From an uncultured Burkholderiales bacterium (GTDB lineage: Bacteria > Pseudomonadota > Gammaproteobacteria > Burkholderiales > Burkholderiaceae_C), in the NCBI GenBank assembly GCA_903876885.1, contig CAIRBP010000103.1, positions 1 to 38,344 on the forward strand: a stretch of DNA of 38,344 nt. Reading direction: 5' to 3'. A model generated the notes under the pieces. That model made no database searches. It was not told the origin of the DNA and saw only the letters and a program-made list of their open reading frames with translations. The stretch's first letter is position 1. Each line of letters opens with the position of its first letter. Shown here in pieces: positions 16,567-25,639 of the stretch. A program made the position numbers and the translations under genes.

Positions 16567-17730
16567 ATGCGTTCACTAATTGAAAATCTCGCAGAATCCA
16601 AAATACGAGAAGTTGCAAACGCGGCAATGGGAAAGTCAGATGTTCTGGCTTTTTGGTTTGGCGAGAGCGATGAGGCTACTCCTGAATTTATCAGTGAGGT
16701 CGCGGTCCGCTCTTTAAGAGAAGGAGAAACTTTTTACACCCATAACTTAGGACTGCCTGAGCTGCGTGAGTCAATTGCACGAGAGATGTGCGCGCGTCAC
16801 GGCACGGGTCGTTTCGGTGCTAAGAGAATAGCTGTGACCTCAGGCGGTGTAAACGCACTCATGATCGCCTCTCAAGCGCTCATATCTGCCGGTGACGAGG
16901 TTGTTGTGATTACGCCAATTTGGCCTAATCTTTGCGCACAAGCGATCATCATGGGCGCGAAACTTACTAGCGTCCCCCTGCAGCCCGTGAGCGGAGCTTG
17001 GACGCTTAATATGCAAATGCTTTTGCAAGCGCTAAAACCCGGAGTTAGGATGCTCATCGTCAACGCCCCGAATAATCCTACTGGCTGGACTTTGAGCTCA
17101 GCGGAGCAACAAGTCATACTTGACCACTGCAGAGCGAATGGGATTTGGATTTTGGCTGACGAAGTTTATGAAAACTTATATTTTGAATCAACAAATAATG
17201 GCTGTGCACCAAGTTTTCTTGATCTTTCAAATGCGGACGACAAATTAATTGTGGTTCACAGCTTTTCTAAAAGTTTTTTAATGACAGGATGGCGTCTTGG
17301 GTGGATGGTCGTGCCTGAGAAGATACTGGGCTCTATCGGTAAATTAATTGAATTCAATACCTCGTGCGCAAGCTTATTCACCCAGCGTGGAGGAGTTGCC
17401 GCGTTATCTCGTATTCAAGACATCACCCCTAGGGTAGTTGCACATCTAAAAATCTGCCGTGATACTTTAGTGGAAGGTTTGCAAAGCTTGGATCAAGTTG
17501 AGTTGGCTAGTCCAAAAGGCGGCATGTATGCCTTTTTTAAGATTAATGGTAAAACTGATTCACTTGAGATAGCAAAAAAACTGGTTAACGAGGCAGGTCT
17601 TGGTATCGCTCCTGGCGAGGCCTTTGCACCGCAATCCAAGGACTGGTTTCGATGGTGCTTTGCCTCAAAGGATCCCAAAAGGTTGTTGGAGGGTGTTGAT
17701 CGGCTGAGTAATTGGATATCAAATCATTAA
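16567..17730 (+). CDS. PLP-dependent aminotransferase, class I/II
   Basis: A fold-type I aminotransferase of 387 residues, cytoplasmic. The substrate-side motif THNLGLPELRESIA lies near 58-71, VTSGGVNALMIASQAL starts near 89, NAPNNPTGW carries the conserved Asn, ADEVYENLYF the Asp that contacts the PLP ring nitrogen, and SFSKSFLMTGWRLGW the Schiff-base Lys and phosphate-binding Arg. The subfamily (aspartate, aromatic, or alanine-type) cannot be fixed from sequence. The leader 16500-16566 is extremely AT-rich with no clear Shine-Dalgarno. It is followed by the rpsO promoter. Confidence 0.9.
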   Translation: MRSLIENLAESKIREVANAAMGKSDVLAFWFGESDEATPEFISEVAVRSLREGETFYTHNLGLPELRESIAREMCARHGTGRFGAKRIAVTSGGVNALMIASQALISAGDEVVVITPIWPNLCAQAIIMGAKLTSVPLQPVSGAWTLNMQMLLQALKPGVRMLIVNAPNNPTGWTLSSAEQQVILDHCRANGIWILADEVYENLYFESTNNGCAPSFLDLSNADDKLIVVHSFSKSFLMTGWRLGWMVVPEKILGSIGKLIEFNTSCASLFTQRGGVAALSRIQDITPRVVAHLKICRDTLVEGLQSLDQVELASPKGGMYAFFKINGKTDSLEIAKKLVNEAGLGIAPGEAFAPQSKDWFRWCFASKDPKRLLEGVDRLSNWISNH

Positions 17731-17785
17731 AAACTGTAAATTAATTATTTAGTAGTAATCTTTGTTGTATTTTGATGAGTCCCTT

Positions 17786-17832
17786 CAGAGATCGGAGTTG
17801 TGTGTAACGCTGGATTGTTTGCCCGGTCTCTG
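17786..17832. repeat. 10-bp inverted repeat spanning the rpsO -35 region
   Basis: CAGAGATCGG (17786-17795) and CCGGTCTCTG (17823-17832) pair over 10 positions with one T-G, separated by 27 bp that include the -35 box. No T-run follows, so an operator or leader element is as likely as a terminator for the upstream gene. Confidence 0.4.
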
Positions 17833-17843
17833 TAAGTTATAAT
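17815..17843 (+). promoter_or_regulatory. Sigma-70-type promoter of rpsO
   Basis: TTGTTT (17815-17820), 17-bp spacer, TATAAT (17838-17843). The -10 is perfect and the -35 matches 4 of 6. The start would be near 17850, leaving about 100 nt of leader. Confidence 0.7.
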
Positions 17844-17849
17844 AGATAG

Positions 17850-17948
17850 TTACCTTTTGATAAAGCTTTGGCTTTAACTCAATGGGTAAACAATCACGCC
17901 ATCTGGCATTTCCGGCTGTTGGCGCATGTAAAACTTTTTGGAAAAACA
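17850..17948 (+). promoter_or_regulatory. rpsO 5' leader, possible S15 autoregulatory site
   Basis: The leader holds AAAGC-TTTG-GCTTT and CGCCA/TGGCG (17897-17901/17920-17924). In many bacteria S15 binds structured rpsO leaders to repress its own translation. Whether these folds do so here is inference. Confidence 0.3.
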
Positions 17949-18212
17949 ATGAATATTCAACAAACGTCTGAAGTCGTTAAGGCTAACGCACGCAGTGCAA
18001 ACGATACTGGGAGTCCTGAGGTTCAGGTTGCCCTGTTAACAGCTCGTATCAACGAGTTGACACCACATTTTAAGACTCATGCCAAAGACCATCACGGTCG
18101 TCGTGGACTTTTGCGCATGGTCAGTCGTCGTCGTAAATTGCTCGACTACTTGAAATCTAAGGATGCCAGCCGCTACACGCAGTTGATCGCAAAATTAGGT
18201 TTACGTAAGTAA
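17949..18212 (+). CDS. rpsO: 30S ribosomal protein S15
   Basis: An 87-residue 16S rRNA-binding protein of the 30S central domain. The sequence starts [20 protein letters not shown] and includes [40 protein letters not shown] and the end [12 protein letters not shown], all family hallmarks. The start is ATG 17949 with GGA a few nt before it. An upstream in-frame start at 17868 would add 27 residues not found in S15. Followed by a terminator-like hairpin and pnp, as in E. coli. Confidence 0.97.
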   Translation: MNIQQTSEVVKANARSANDTGSPEVQVALLTARINELTPHFKTHAKDHHGRRGLLRMVSRRRKLLDYLKSKDASRYTQLIAKLGLRK

Positions 18213-18259
18213 TTACTTAAGATCAATCGAGTATCAAATCTTGATTATGTTTTAAAGAC

Positions 18260-18295
18260 AAACGCCTGAGTTAATCATTAGCTCAGGCGTTTTGT
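18260..18295 (+). terminator. rpsO terminator hairpin
   Basis: AAACGCCTGAG (18260-18270) pairs perfectly with CTCAGGCGTTT (18282-18292), an 11-bp stem with an 11-nt loop and a short T-run. It stands between rpsO and pnp, probably partial, as in the E. coli rpsO-pnp unit. Confidence 0.75.
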
Positions 18296-18351
18296 ACTTC
18301 AAGCATTGTCAAATCGTTGGAGTAGGTGAGAGATAAGCAGGGCTGAAGCTG

Positions 18352-18427
18352 TGTCATTCCAAAAGAACAGAGCAACTCTATAGCAAGTTAAATAACTCTG
18401 TAGTTTTCGTCTTTTTTTGGAATGGCA
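18352..18427 (+). promoter_or_regulatory. pnp leader long hairpin (putative RNase III / PNPase autoregulation site)
   Basis: TGTCATTCCAAAA (18352-18364) pairs with TTTTGGAATGGCA (18415-18427) over 13 bp with one T-G, and inside it ACAGAG (18367-18372) pairs with CTCTGT (18396-18401). E. coli pnp mRNA is cut by RNase III in such a leader duplex and then degraded by PNPase. A second hairpin, AGGCT/AGCCT (18466-18470/18484-18488) with a following TTTT, lies 28 bp before pnp. The rest of the 307-bp spacer shows no gene. Confidence 0.65.
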
Positions 18428-18519
18428 TCGTGTTCTGAGAATTCTTTTCTGCTCCAGGCATTTTGAGGCTGCCCTTTTTTTAAAGCCTTTTTAGTTATAG
18501 CGAAATTGGAGAAACACGC

Positions 18520-20709
18520 ATGTCACTTTTTAATAAAGTTACCAAGTCCTTTCAGTGGGGACAACACAAGGTCACGATGGAGACCGGCGAGATTGCTCGT
18601 CAAGCAACGGGCGCAGTGCTCGTAGACATTGAAGGAACAGTTATTTTGGCAACAGTAGTTGCCTCTAAGTCCTCTAAACCTGGACAAGACTTCTTTCCCT
18701 TGACAGTAGATTACATTGAAAAAACTTATGCCGCCGGTAAGATCCCCGGGAGTTTCTTTAAACGTGAGGCAAAGCCTAGCGAATTAGAGACTTTAACGAG
18801 CCGTCTAATCGATCGCCCCATTCGCCCTCTCTTTCCAGAAGGTTTTTACAACGAAGTGCATGTGGTTATTCACACCATGTCCTTGAACCCTGAGGTTGAT
18901 GCTGATATTGCAGCGATGATTGGTGCATCTGCAGCGTTGTCGATCTCCGGTGTTCCCTTTAATGGTCCAATTGGCGCCGCCCGTGTGGGTTATATCAACG
19001 GCGAATACGTTTTAAATCCTGGACAAACTCAGCGCAAAGACAGCATCATGGAACTTGTTGTTGCTGGCACTGAAACTGCGGTTTTAATGGTCGAGTCTGA
19101 GGCACAACAATTGTCTGAAGAAGTAATGCTCGGCGCTGTTATGTTTGGACACACACAGGGTCGTATAGTGATCGACGCAATTCACGATTTGGTCAAAGAG
19201 GCTGGTAAGCCAGCGTGGGAGTGGACAGCACCTGCGCGCGATGAAGCGTTCGAGTCAAAGGTTAAAGCACTTGCCCAAGACGCGCTTAATGCCGCGTATC
19301 AAATTCGCAATAAGCAATCTAGAACACAGGCTTGCCGTGAGGCCTATGCAGCCGTTAAAACCGGGCTTACAGACGCCGGTGTTGAGTTCGATCCCATCAA
19401 AGTTGATAACCTGCTTTTTGAAATTGAAGCTCGAATTGTTCGCGGTCAAATTCTCTCTGGAGAGCCTCGCATCGATGGTCGCGATACTCGGACTGTTCGT
19501 CCTATCGAAATCCGCACTGGTGTTTTACCTCGTACCCACGGCTCTGCGCTTTTTACAAGAGGTGAAACTCAGGCTTTGGTGATCTCCACTTTGGGCACAG
19601 ACCGTGATGCACAGCGTATAGATGCTTTGAGTGGTGAATTTGAAGACCGCTTCATGTTCCATTACAACATGCCTCCCTTTGCCACTGGTGAAGTCGGTCG
19701 TATGGGAAGTACCAAACGTCGCGAGATCGGTCACGGTCGTTTAGCCAAGCGTGCTCTCGTTGCATGTTTGCCTACAAAAGAAGAGTTCCCTTACACGGTT
19801 CGTGTGGTCTCTGAGATTACAGAATCAAACGGATCCTCATCTATGGCTTCTGTGTGCGGTGGTTGCTTGGCATTAATGGATGCTGGTGTCCCCATGAAAG
19901 CTCACGTCGCAGGTATTGCAATGGGTTTGATTAAGGAAGATAACCGTTTTGCAGTCTTGACAGATATTTTGGGCGATGAAGATCACCTTGGCGACATGGA
20001 CTTTAAAGTTGCAGGTACACCAAATGGAATCACTGCTCTTCAAATGGACATTAAGATTCAGGGCATTACCCAGGAAATTATGCAAGTCGCTCTAGCTCAG
20101 GCCAAGGAAGCCAGACTTCACATTTTGGGCATCATGCAAGCAACTATGGGCTCTGCAAACACAGAGATAAGTAACTTTGCACCACGCCTGTACACGATGA
20201 AAATCAATCCCGATAAGATCAGGGATGTGATAGGTAAGGGCGGTGCCACTATTCGTGCACTCACCGAGGAAACTGGCACCCAGATCGATATTTCTGAGGA
20301 CGGTGTAATTACCATTGCCTCCAGCGAAGGCGCTAAGGCAGAGGAAGCAAAGCGCAGAATAGAGGAGATCACCGCAGAAGTAGAAATTGGTAAAGTCTAT
20401 GAAGGTCCAGTTACAAAGATTTTAGACTTCGGTGCCTTGATCAATTTACTGCCAGGTAAAGACGGTTTATTACATATTAGTCAAATCAGTCACGAAAGAA
20501 TCGCGAAGGTAAGCGATGTCCTGGCCGAAGGACAAATTGTTCGAGTAAAAGTTTTGGAAACTGATGAGAAGGGTCGTGTTAAGTTATCCATGAAAGCTTT
20601 GACAGAGCGTCCTGCGCCTGCAGCTCAAGCGGATGTTCCTGCTCACGACGATCATGCTGGGCATGATCACGCAGGGCATGATCACTCCCACAATCCACAA
20701 CAAGATTGA
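18520..20709 (+). CDS. pnp: Polynucleotide phosphorylase (PNPase)
   Basis: A 3'-5' phosphorolytic exoribonuclease and degradosome component, 729 residues (E. coli 711). Order: first RNase PH domain, helical domain, second RNase PH domain with [14 protein letters not shown]-type start ([12 protein letters not shown]), [10 protein letters not shown], a KH domain with [12 protein letters not shown] near 569, and an S1 domain [18 protein letters not shown] near 624. The start has TTGGAG 10 nt upstream. The C-terminus is odd: a His/Asp-rich tail with AGHDH repeats after the S1 domain. Confidence 0.97.
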   Translation: MSLFNKVTKSFQWGQHKVTMETGEIARQATGAVLVDIEGTVILATVVASKSSKPGQDFFPLTVDYIEKTYAAGKIPGSFFKREAKPSELETLTSRLIDRPIRPLFPEGFYNEVHVVIHTMSLNPEVDADIAAMIGASAALSISGVPFNGPIGAARVGYINGEYVLNPGQTQRKDSIMELVVAGTETAVLMVESEAQQLSEEVMLGAVMFGHTQGRIVIDAIHDLVKEAGKPAWEWTAPARDEAFESKVKALAQDALNAAYQIRNKQSRTQACREAYAAVKTGLTDAGVEFDPIKVDNLLFEIEARIVRGQILSGEPRIDGRDTRTVRPIEIRTGVLPRTHGSALFTRGETQALVISTLGTDRDAQRIDALSGEFEDRFMFHYNMPPFATGEVGRMGSTKRREIGHGRLAKRALVACLPTKEEFPYTVRVVSEITESNGSSSMASVCGGCLALMDAGVPMKAHVAGIAMGLIKEDNRFAVLTDILGDEDHLGDMDFKVAGTPNGITALQMDIKIQGITQEIMQVALAQAKEARLHILGIMQATMGSANTEISNFAPRLYTMKINPDKIRDVIGKGGATIRALTEETGTQIDISEDGVITIASSEGAKAEEAKRRIEEITAEVEIGKVYEGPVTKILDFGALINLLPGKDGLLHISQISHERIAKVSDVLAEGQIVRVKVLETDEKGRVKLSMKALTERPAPAAQADVPAHDDHAGHDHAGHDHSHNPQQD
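20659..20685 (+). repeat. 15-bp tandem repeat in the pnp 3' end
   Basis: GGGCATGATCAC occurs at 20659-20670 and 20674-20685, period 15 bp, encoding two AGHDH units of the PNPase His-rich tail. Repeat slippage could vary tail length between strains. Confidence 0.6.
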
Positions 20710-20739
20710 TTAACTACTGCATTTAATTAAAGTAGGTAC

Positions 20740-20766
20740 GGGGGAAAGGGATGATCCTTTGCCCCC
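20740..20766 (+). terminator. Strong hairpin between pnp and tpiA
   Basis: GGGGGAAAGG (20740-20749), 6-nt loop, CCTTT (20756-20760), one bulged G, CCCCC (20762-20766). Very stable but followed by TTAATCTT, not a true T-run, so it may be an mRNA 3' stabiliser or partial terminator. Confidence 0.5.
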
Positions 20767-20792
20767 TTAATCTTGAAATTTGAACCTAAAAA

Positions 20793-21545
20793 ATGCCTAG
20801 CCTAAAGAAACTCATCGCTGGTAATTGGAAAATGAATGGCTCGTTAGAGTCAAACGCTGCACTTATCCAATCAATTTTGGATGGAGATTTGCGTGCTGAT
20901 GCCTGTGAAGTAGCGATATGTGTTCCAAGCGTTTATTTGCATCAAATCCAATCCTTGACTGAAGGCAAGGGACTCTACTTAGGTGCTCAGGATGTATCTG
21001 CTCATGAAAAGGGTGCTTACACTGGTGAGGTATCAGTTTCGATGTTGAAAGAGTTTGGCGCATCCTTTGTGATCGTTGGTCATTCCGAGCGAAGACAGTT
21101 CCATCATGAGTCAGATCAATTGGTCGCGATTAAGGCAGAACGTGCACTTGCCTCTGGTTTGACGCCCATCGTTTGTGTCGGCGAGACCATGCAAGAGCGC
21201 GAGTCGGGTGCCACTGAGGTGATTGTCAAGCGACAACTCGCCGCTGTCATTCACTTGGTTGGTCACTGCGTAACTGAAATTGTTGTAGCTTATGAGCCTG
21301 TATGGGCCATAGGTACTGGTTTAACAGCAACCCCTGATCAGGCTCAGTCTGTTCATGCTGTGCTGCGTGCACAACTCAAAGCGGCGGCGGGTGAGGGTGG
21401 TGAAAAAATTCGGATTTTGTACGGCGGGAGCATGAACGCTTCGAATGCAAAATCTTTGCTCTCCCAACCCGATATTGACGGTGGTTTGATCGGCGGAGCA
21501 GCTCTTAAGGCGGCTGATTTCCTCTCTATCATTGCATCCGCTTAA
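20793..21545 (+). CDS. tpiA: Triosephosphate isomerase
   Basis: Interconverts dihydroxyacetone phosphate and glyceraldehyde-3-phosphate in glycolysis/gluconeogenesis, 250 residues. AGNWKMNG carries the active-site Asn11 and Lys13, IVGHSERRQ the catalytic His near 95, and [11 protein letters not shown] the catalytic Glu near 167. The phosphate loop [10 protein letters not shown] and GLIGGAAL near the end are intact. It lies 83 bp after pnp and 62 bp before secG. The Shine-Dalgarno is weak. Confidence 0.96.
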   Translation: MPSLKKLIAGNWKMNGSLESNAALIQSILDGDLRADACEVAICVPSVYLHQIQSLTEGKGLYLGAQDVSAHEKGAYTGEVSVSMLKEFGASFVIVGHSERRQFHHESDQLVAIKAERALASGLTPIVCVGETMQERESGATEVIVKRQLAAVIHLVGHCVTEIVVAYEPVWAIGTGLTATPDQAQSVHAVLRAQLKAAAGEGGEKIRILYGGSMNASNAKSLLSQPDIDGGLIGGAALKAADFLSIIASA

Positions 21546-21607
21546 GGCTAGAAGAGTCAAAATTGCCTGGATTTATTAATTAAGAAGTTTCTTTCGGAGT
21601 AAGTTAA

Positions 21608-22033
21608 ATGAATGTGGTTTTAAATATTGTTATTTTGGTCCAAATTTTGTCTGCACTTGCAATGATCGGTCTCATTTTGTTGCAGCATGGCAAAGGCGCT
21701 GATATGGGCGCAGCTTTTGGTAGCGGAAGCTCTGGTAGTCTTTTTGGCGCTAGTGGAGGTGCTAACTTTTTATCCCGCTCTACAGCAGTCTTGGCAGCCA
21801 TTTTCTTTGCTTCCACTTTAGGACTTGCGTTTTTTGGTCAACCTCACGCTGCAAGAACAGGAAGTGTTTTGGAGGGAGTAAATGTCCCTGCGAAAAGTGG
21901 GCCTAACAGTAACGATATCAGCAATCAAATTCCTGGCACTACGCCTGCAGTTGAGGGTGGCTCACCAAGCGCCGCTGGTTCTGTGCCTGCGCCATCTGGT
22001 TCAGATGGGGTTAACAAAATTCCGGCTAAGTAA
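21608..22033 (+). CDS. secG: Preprotein translocase subunit SecG
   Basis: A small SecYEG subunit aiding export, 141 residues. Two membrane spans (about 3-22 and 59-77) flank the conserved cytoplasmic loop QHGKGADMGAAFGSGSSGSLFG. A Pro/Ser/Gly-rich tail of about 60 residues follows, longer than in E. coli (110 residues in all). CGGAG lies 8 nt before the ATG. The tpiA-secG-tRNA-Leu-nuo order is typical of betaproteobacteria. Confidence 0.95.
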   Translation: MNVVLNIVILVQILSALAMIGLILLQHGKGADMGAAFGSGSSGSLFGASGGANFLSRSTAVLAAIFFASTLGLAFFGQPHAARTGSVLEGVNVPAKSGPNSNDISNQIPGTTPAVEGGSPSAAGSVPAPSGSDGVNKIPAK

Positions 22034-22166
22034 TTAGAGGTTAAAAGAAGTAAAAATTACCGGTTCAAATTTACACTTTATGTCTTTGTTAATAGGCATT
22101 TGGGGTAAACTCTAGGTCTTCAGTGATAAGCAACTCAAACAGGGTTGTTTTTCACAAATGGTTCAT

Positions 22167-22251
22167 GCCGTCGTGGTGAAATTGGTAGACACGCTATCTT
22201 GAGGGGGTAGTGGCGAAAGCTGTGCGAGTTCGAGTCTCGCCGACGGCACCA
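22167..22251 (+). tRNA. tRNA-Leu(GAG)
   Basis: An 85-nt class II tRNA with encoded CCA. The acceptor stem GCCGTCG/CGACGGC and T arm GCGAG-TTCGAGT-CTCGC are perfect. The anticodon loop TTGAGGG reads GAG, decoding CTC/CTT, and a long variable arm follows. It sits 53 bp before nuoA. Confidence 0.96.
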
Positions 22252-22303
22252 AACTTGTTAAACATGAATCCAAACGGACACACAATAATTTTGTGAAATC
22301 GGA

Positions 22304-22663
22304 ATGAGTTTAATTCAATACCTACCCGTCCTTTTGTTTATATTTATTGGACTTCTTGTTGGAGTCGCTCCTCAAGTTATAGGCCATTTTTTAGGCCCTA
22401 ACAAGCCCGACGAGCAAAAGAACTCACCTTACGAATGTGGATTTGAGGCATTTGAAGATGCTCGTATGCAGTTCGATGTTCGCTACTACTTAGTTGCAAT
22501 TCTGTTCATTTTGTTTGATTTGGAAATCGCATTTCTTTTCCCCTGGGCAATAGCGCTTAAGGAGGTTGGGTTTGTAGGGTTTTGGTCCATGATGATTTTT
22601 CTGGGCATATTGGTGGTTGGATTTGCTTACGAATGGAAAAAAGGGGCCCTTGACTGGGAATAA
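22304..22663 (+). CDS. nuoA: NADH-quinone oxidoreductase subunit A
   Basis: A membrane subunit of complex I, 119 residues with three membrane spans. The conserved loop [33 protein letters not shown], with its Cys and acidic residues near the quinone site, is complete. First gene of the 14-gene operon. The ATG has only GGA directly before it. The operon promoter is probably upstream of tRNA-Leu or secG, and I see no strong promoter in the 52-bp gap. Confidence 0.96.
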   Translation: MSLIQYLPVLLFIFIGLLVGVAPQVIGHFLGPNKPDEQKNSPYECGFEAFEDARMQFDVRYYLVAILFILFDLEIAFLFPWAIALKEVGFVGFWSMMIFLGILVVGFAYEWKKGALDWE

Positions 22664-22666
22664 ATC

Positions 22667-23143
22667 ATGTCTCTTGACGGTGTATTTAAAGAAGGCTTCA
22701 TTACTACTTCATACGATTCTGTAGTGAATTGGGCGAAGACTGGTTCTTTATGGCCAATGACCTTTGGTTTGGCATGTTGTGCAGTTGAGATGATGCACGC
22801 GGGTGCCTCAAGGTACGATATTGACCGCTTTGGAATGCTCTTTCGTCCGAGCCCGCGTCAATCTGACTTGATGATTGTTGCTGGAACCCTTTGTAACAAA
22901 ATGGCTCCAGCACTACGTAAAGTCTATGACCAAATGTCTGAGCCGAGATGGGTTTTGTCGATGGGCTCGTGTGCCAACGGAGGCGGTTATTACCACTACA
23001 GTTATTCCGTAGTTCGCGGTTGCGACAGGATTGTTCCTGTTGATGTTTACGTGCCTGGGTGTCCGCCTACCGCTGAGGCACTGCTTTACGGCATATTACA
23101 ACTACAAACGAAAATTCGTCGTGAGAATACGATTGCTCGATAA
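22667..23143 (+). CDS. nuoB: NADH-quinone oxidoreductase subunit B
   Basis: The peripheral-arm subunit holding cluster N2, the last 4Fe-4S centre before quinone, 158 residues. Cluster cysteines appear in [17 protein letters not shown] and [14 protein letters not shown]. It starts 3 bp after nuoA, so the two are translationally linked. Confidence 0.97.
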   Translation: MSLDGVFKEGFITTSYDSVVNWAKTGSLWPMTFGLACCAVEMMHAGASRYDIDRFGMLFRPSPRQSDLMIVAGTLCNKMAPALRKVYDQMSEPRWVLSMGSCANGGGYYHYSYSVVRGCDRIVPVDVYVPGCPPTAEALLYGILQLQTKIRRENTIAR

Positions 23144-23161
23144 ATCTAAAGGTCCAAAAAT

Positions 23162-23773
23162 ATGAGTCTGTCTTTAGATAACCTGCAAAAAAATCTTCAA
23201 TTAATTTTGGGCTCGAAAATTAAAACGCTTGACTCGGCTTTGGGTGAGTTGACTTTAACTGTTGAGCCGTTAAATTATTTAGAAGTGTGTCAAATACTAG
23301 CAACTGAGCCGACTCTGGCCTTTGAGCAGTTGATCGATTTATGCGCTGTTGACTACTCAAGCTACAAAGACGGAGCTCACAGCGCCTTCACCGATGGACC
23401 CCGCTTTGCAGTGGTCAGTCATTTGTTGTCTATCGTTCATAACTTTAGGCTCAGAGTAAAGGTTTTCGCTGAGTCTGATTCGATGCCAAGAGTGCCCTCA
23501 ATAAACGGCATCTGGAGTTCTGCCAATTGGTACGAGCGAGAAGCATTTGATTTGTACGGTGTAATCTTTGATGGTCACGAAGACCTAAGAAGGCTCCTTA
23601 CAGATTATGGATTTATTGGTCACCCCTTCAGAAAAGATTTCCCCTTGTCAGGCCACGTTGAGATGCGGTATGACGCTGAGCAAAAGCGGGTCATTTATCA
23701 GCCTGTCTCCATTGAGCCAAGGGAAGTTACTCCTCGCATTATTCGTGAAGAAAATTACGGGGGGTTGCACTAA
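23162..23773 (+). CDS. nuoC: NADH-quinone oxidoreductase subunit C
   Basis: The 30-kDa peripheral subunit, 203 residues, separate from NuoD (fused in E. coli). The family signature [29 protein letters not shown] is near residues 123-151, followed by [18 protein letters not shown]. It lies 18 bp after nuoB and 61 bp before nuoD. Confidence 0.96.
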   Translation: MSLSLDNLQKNLQLILGSKIKTLDSALGELTLTVEPLNYLEVCQILATEPTLAFEQLIDLCAVDYSSYKDGAHSAFTDGPRFAVVSHLLSIVHNFRLRVKVFAESDSMPRVPSINGIWSSANWYEREAFDLYGVIFDGHEDLRRLLTDYGFIGHPFRKDFPLSGHVEMRYDAEQKRVIYQPVSIEPREVTPRIIREENYGGLH

Positions 23774-23834
23774 GTACTCGTTACTAAGTTTTGAGAATTA
23801 ACAATCTTCTCAAGATTAACGCACAGCACACAAC

Positions 23835-25088
23835 ATGCCTGATATCAAAAATTACACTCTCAATTTAGGACCTCAACACCCCGCAGCTCACGGCGTACTG
23901 AGATTAGTGTTGGAGTTGGACGGCGAGGTCGTGCAGCGTGCAGATCCGCACATCGGACTTTTGCACCGAGCCACAGAAAAGCTTGCAGAGCATAAAACTT
24001 ATATCCAGTCGCTCCCCTACATGGATCGTTTGGATTATGTTTCGATGATGTCCAACGAGCATGCCTATTGTCTTGCAATTGAGAAACTCCTTGGATTAGA
24101 GGTTCCCAAACGTGCGCAGTACATCAGGGTAATGTTTGCTGAAATCACTCGCTTGTTGAATCATTTGCTGTGGTTGGGTTGCCACGGTTTTGATTGTGGC
24201 GCAATGAATATTTTGATTTACTGTTTTAGAGAGCGTGAAGATCTATTCGATATGTACGAGGCGGTATCAGGTGCGCGTATGCACGCAGCTTACTTCAGGC
24301 CTGGCGGTGTTTACCGTGATTTACCAGACCACATGCCACAGTACAAGGCAAGTAAAATTAAAAATGCAAGAGCTATCGCTAAACTAAACGAGAACCGTAA
24401 TGGCTCTCTTCTTGATTTTATTGAAGATTTCACAAAACGATTTCCCGGTTTCGTAGATGAGTATGAAACACTTTTGACCGATAACCGTATATGGAAGCAA
24501 CGCACTGTTGGTATTGGGGTAGTTAGTCCTGAGCGAGCAAAAAGTTTGGGTTTTACGGGTGCAATGCTAAGGGGCTCTGGGATTGCTTGGGATTTGCGAA
24601 AATTCCAGCCCTATGATGTTTATAGCGAATTAGACTTTGATATACCTGTTGGCAAAACAGGTGACTGTTATGACCGATATTTGGTGCGCGTTGAGGAAAT
24701 GCGTCAATCCAATAACATCATCAAGCAATGCGTTTCTTGGTTGCGTAAAAATCCAGGTCCCGTGATAACGGATAACCACAAAGTTGCTGCACCTCATCGA
24801 GAAAGTATGAAAGAGCACATGGAGGAGTTGATCCACCACTTCAAGCTCTTTACAGAAGGATTCCATGTACCAGAGGGCGAGGCTTACGCTGCAGTTGAAC
24901 ATCCCAAGGGAGAATTTGGCATTTATATCGTTAGTGACGGAGCAAACAAGCCTTACCGCTTAAAGATTCGTGCCCCTGGCTTCCCTCACCTGGCTGCTAT
25001 GGATGAAATGGCCAAAGGTCACATGATCGCTGATACGGTTGCTGTCATCGGAACAATGGATATTGTGTTTGGGGAGATAGACCGATGA
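23835..25088 (+). CDS. nuoD: NADH-quinone oxidoreductase subunit D
   Basis: The 49-kDa subunit forming much of the quinone pocket with NuoB, 417 residues. [22 protein letters not shown] near the start holds the quinone-site His, and [12 protein letters not shown] follows. The C-terminus [20 protein letters not shown] and the end VFGEIDR are typical. The stop overlaps the nuoE start by 4 bp. Confidence 0.97.
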   Translation: MPDIKNYTLNLGPQHPAAHGVLRLVLELDGEVVQRADPHIGLLHRATEKLAEHKTYIQSLPYMDRLDYVSMMSNEHAYCLAIEKLLGLEVPKRAQYIRVMFAEITRLLNHLLWLGCHGFDCGAMNILIYCFREREDLFDMYEAVSGARMHAAYFRPGGVYRDLPDHMPQYKASKIKNARAIAKLNENRNGSLLDFIEDFTKRFPGFVDEYETLLTDNRIWKQRTVGIGVVSPERAKSLGFTGAMLRGSGIAWDLRKFQPYDVYSELDFDIPVGKTGDCYDRYLVRVEEMRQSNNIIKQCVSWLRKNPGPVITDNHKVAAPHRESMKEHMEELIHHFKLFTEGFHVPEGEAYAAVEHPKGEFGIYIVSDGANKPYRLKIRAPGFPHLAAMDEMAKGHMIADTVAVIGTMDIVFGEIDR

Positions 25089-25639
25089 GTAGCACACAGA
25101 TGAATAGTTTAGATTTGACACACCCACCAAAAGCCAGTGAATTCTCTGACGAGATCGTTGCGCGTTTCGCGCGTGAAGTAGCTAAGTACCCAAACGATCA
25201 AAAGCAGTCTGCTGTAATGGCTTGTTTGTCCATTGTTCAACAGGTCAACGGTTTTGTGAGCCCTGGAGATGAATTGTTCTTGGCCGCCTATTTAGAGATG
25301 CCGCCAATGGCTGTGCACGAAGTTAGTACTTTTTACAATATGTACAACTTGGCACCCGTGGGTAAATTTAAGATCAATGTCTGTACCAATTTGCCCTGTC
25401 AATTAAGAGATGGTCAAACAGCATTGGATTATTTGAGCAAGAAGTTAGGAGTTGGCGTTGGGGGCACGACTAAAGACGGGTTGTTCACTTTGCAGCCGGG
25501 TGAGTGTATGGGAGCGTGTGCTGATGCGCCGGTGATGCTTGTAAATGATCGCACAATGTGTAGTTTCATGAGCACAGAGAAGATGGATCAAATGATCGAG
25601 ACATTAAGTGCATTAAAAGATGATGGAGTTCAGTCATGA
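25085..25639 (+). CDS. nuoE: NADH-quinone oxidoreductase subunit E
   Basis: The 24-kDa subunit with 2Fe-2S cluster N1a, 184 residues. Ligand cysteines are in CTNLPC and [11 protein letters not shown]. The thioredoxin-like domain follows a helical N-terminus with VPAYLEMPP-type sequence ([21 protein letters not shown]). Overlaps nuoD and nuoF by 4 bp each. Confidence 0.96.
   Translation: MSSTQMNSLDLTHPPKASEFSDEIVARFAREVAKYPNDQKQSAVMACLSIVQQVNGFVSPGDELFLAAYLEMPPMAVHEVSTFYNMYNLAPVGKFKINVCTNLPCQLRDGQTALDYLSKKLGVGVGGTTKDGLFTLQPGECMGACADAPVMLVNDRTMCSFMSTEKMDQMIETLSALKDDGVQS

Noticed and set aside
17868-17948. Longer start for S15
   Set aside because: The extra residues are absent from S15 proteins, and this DNA is the rpsO leader.
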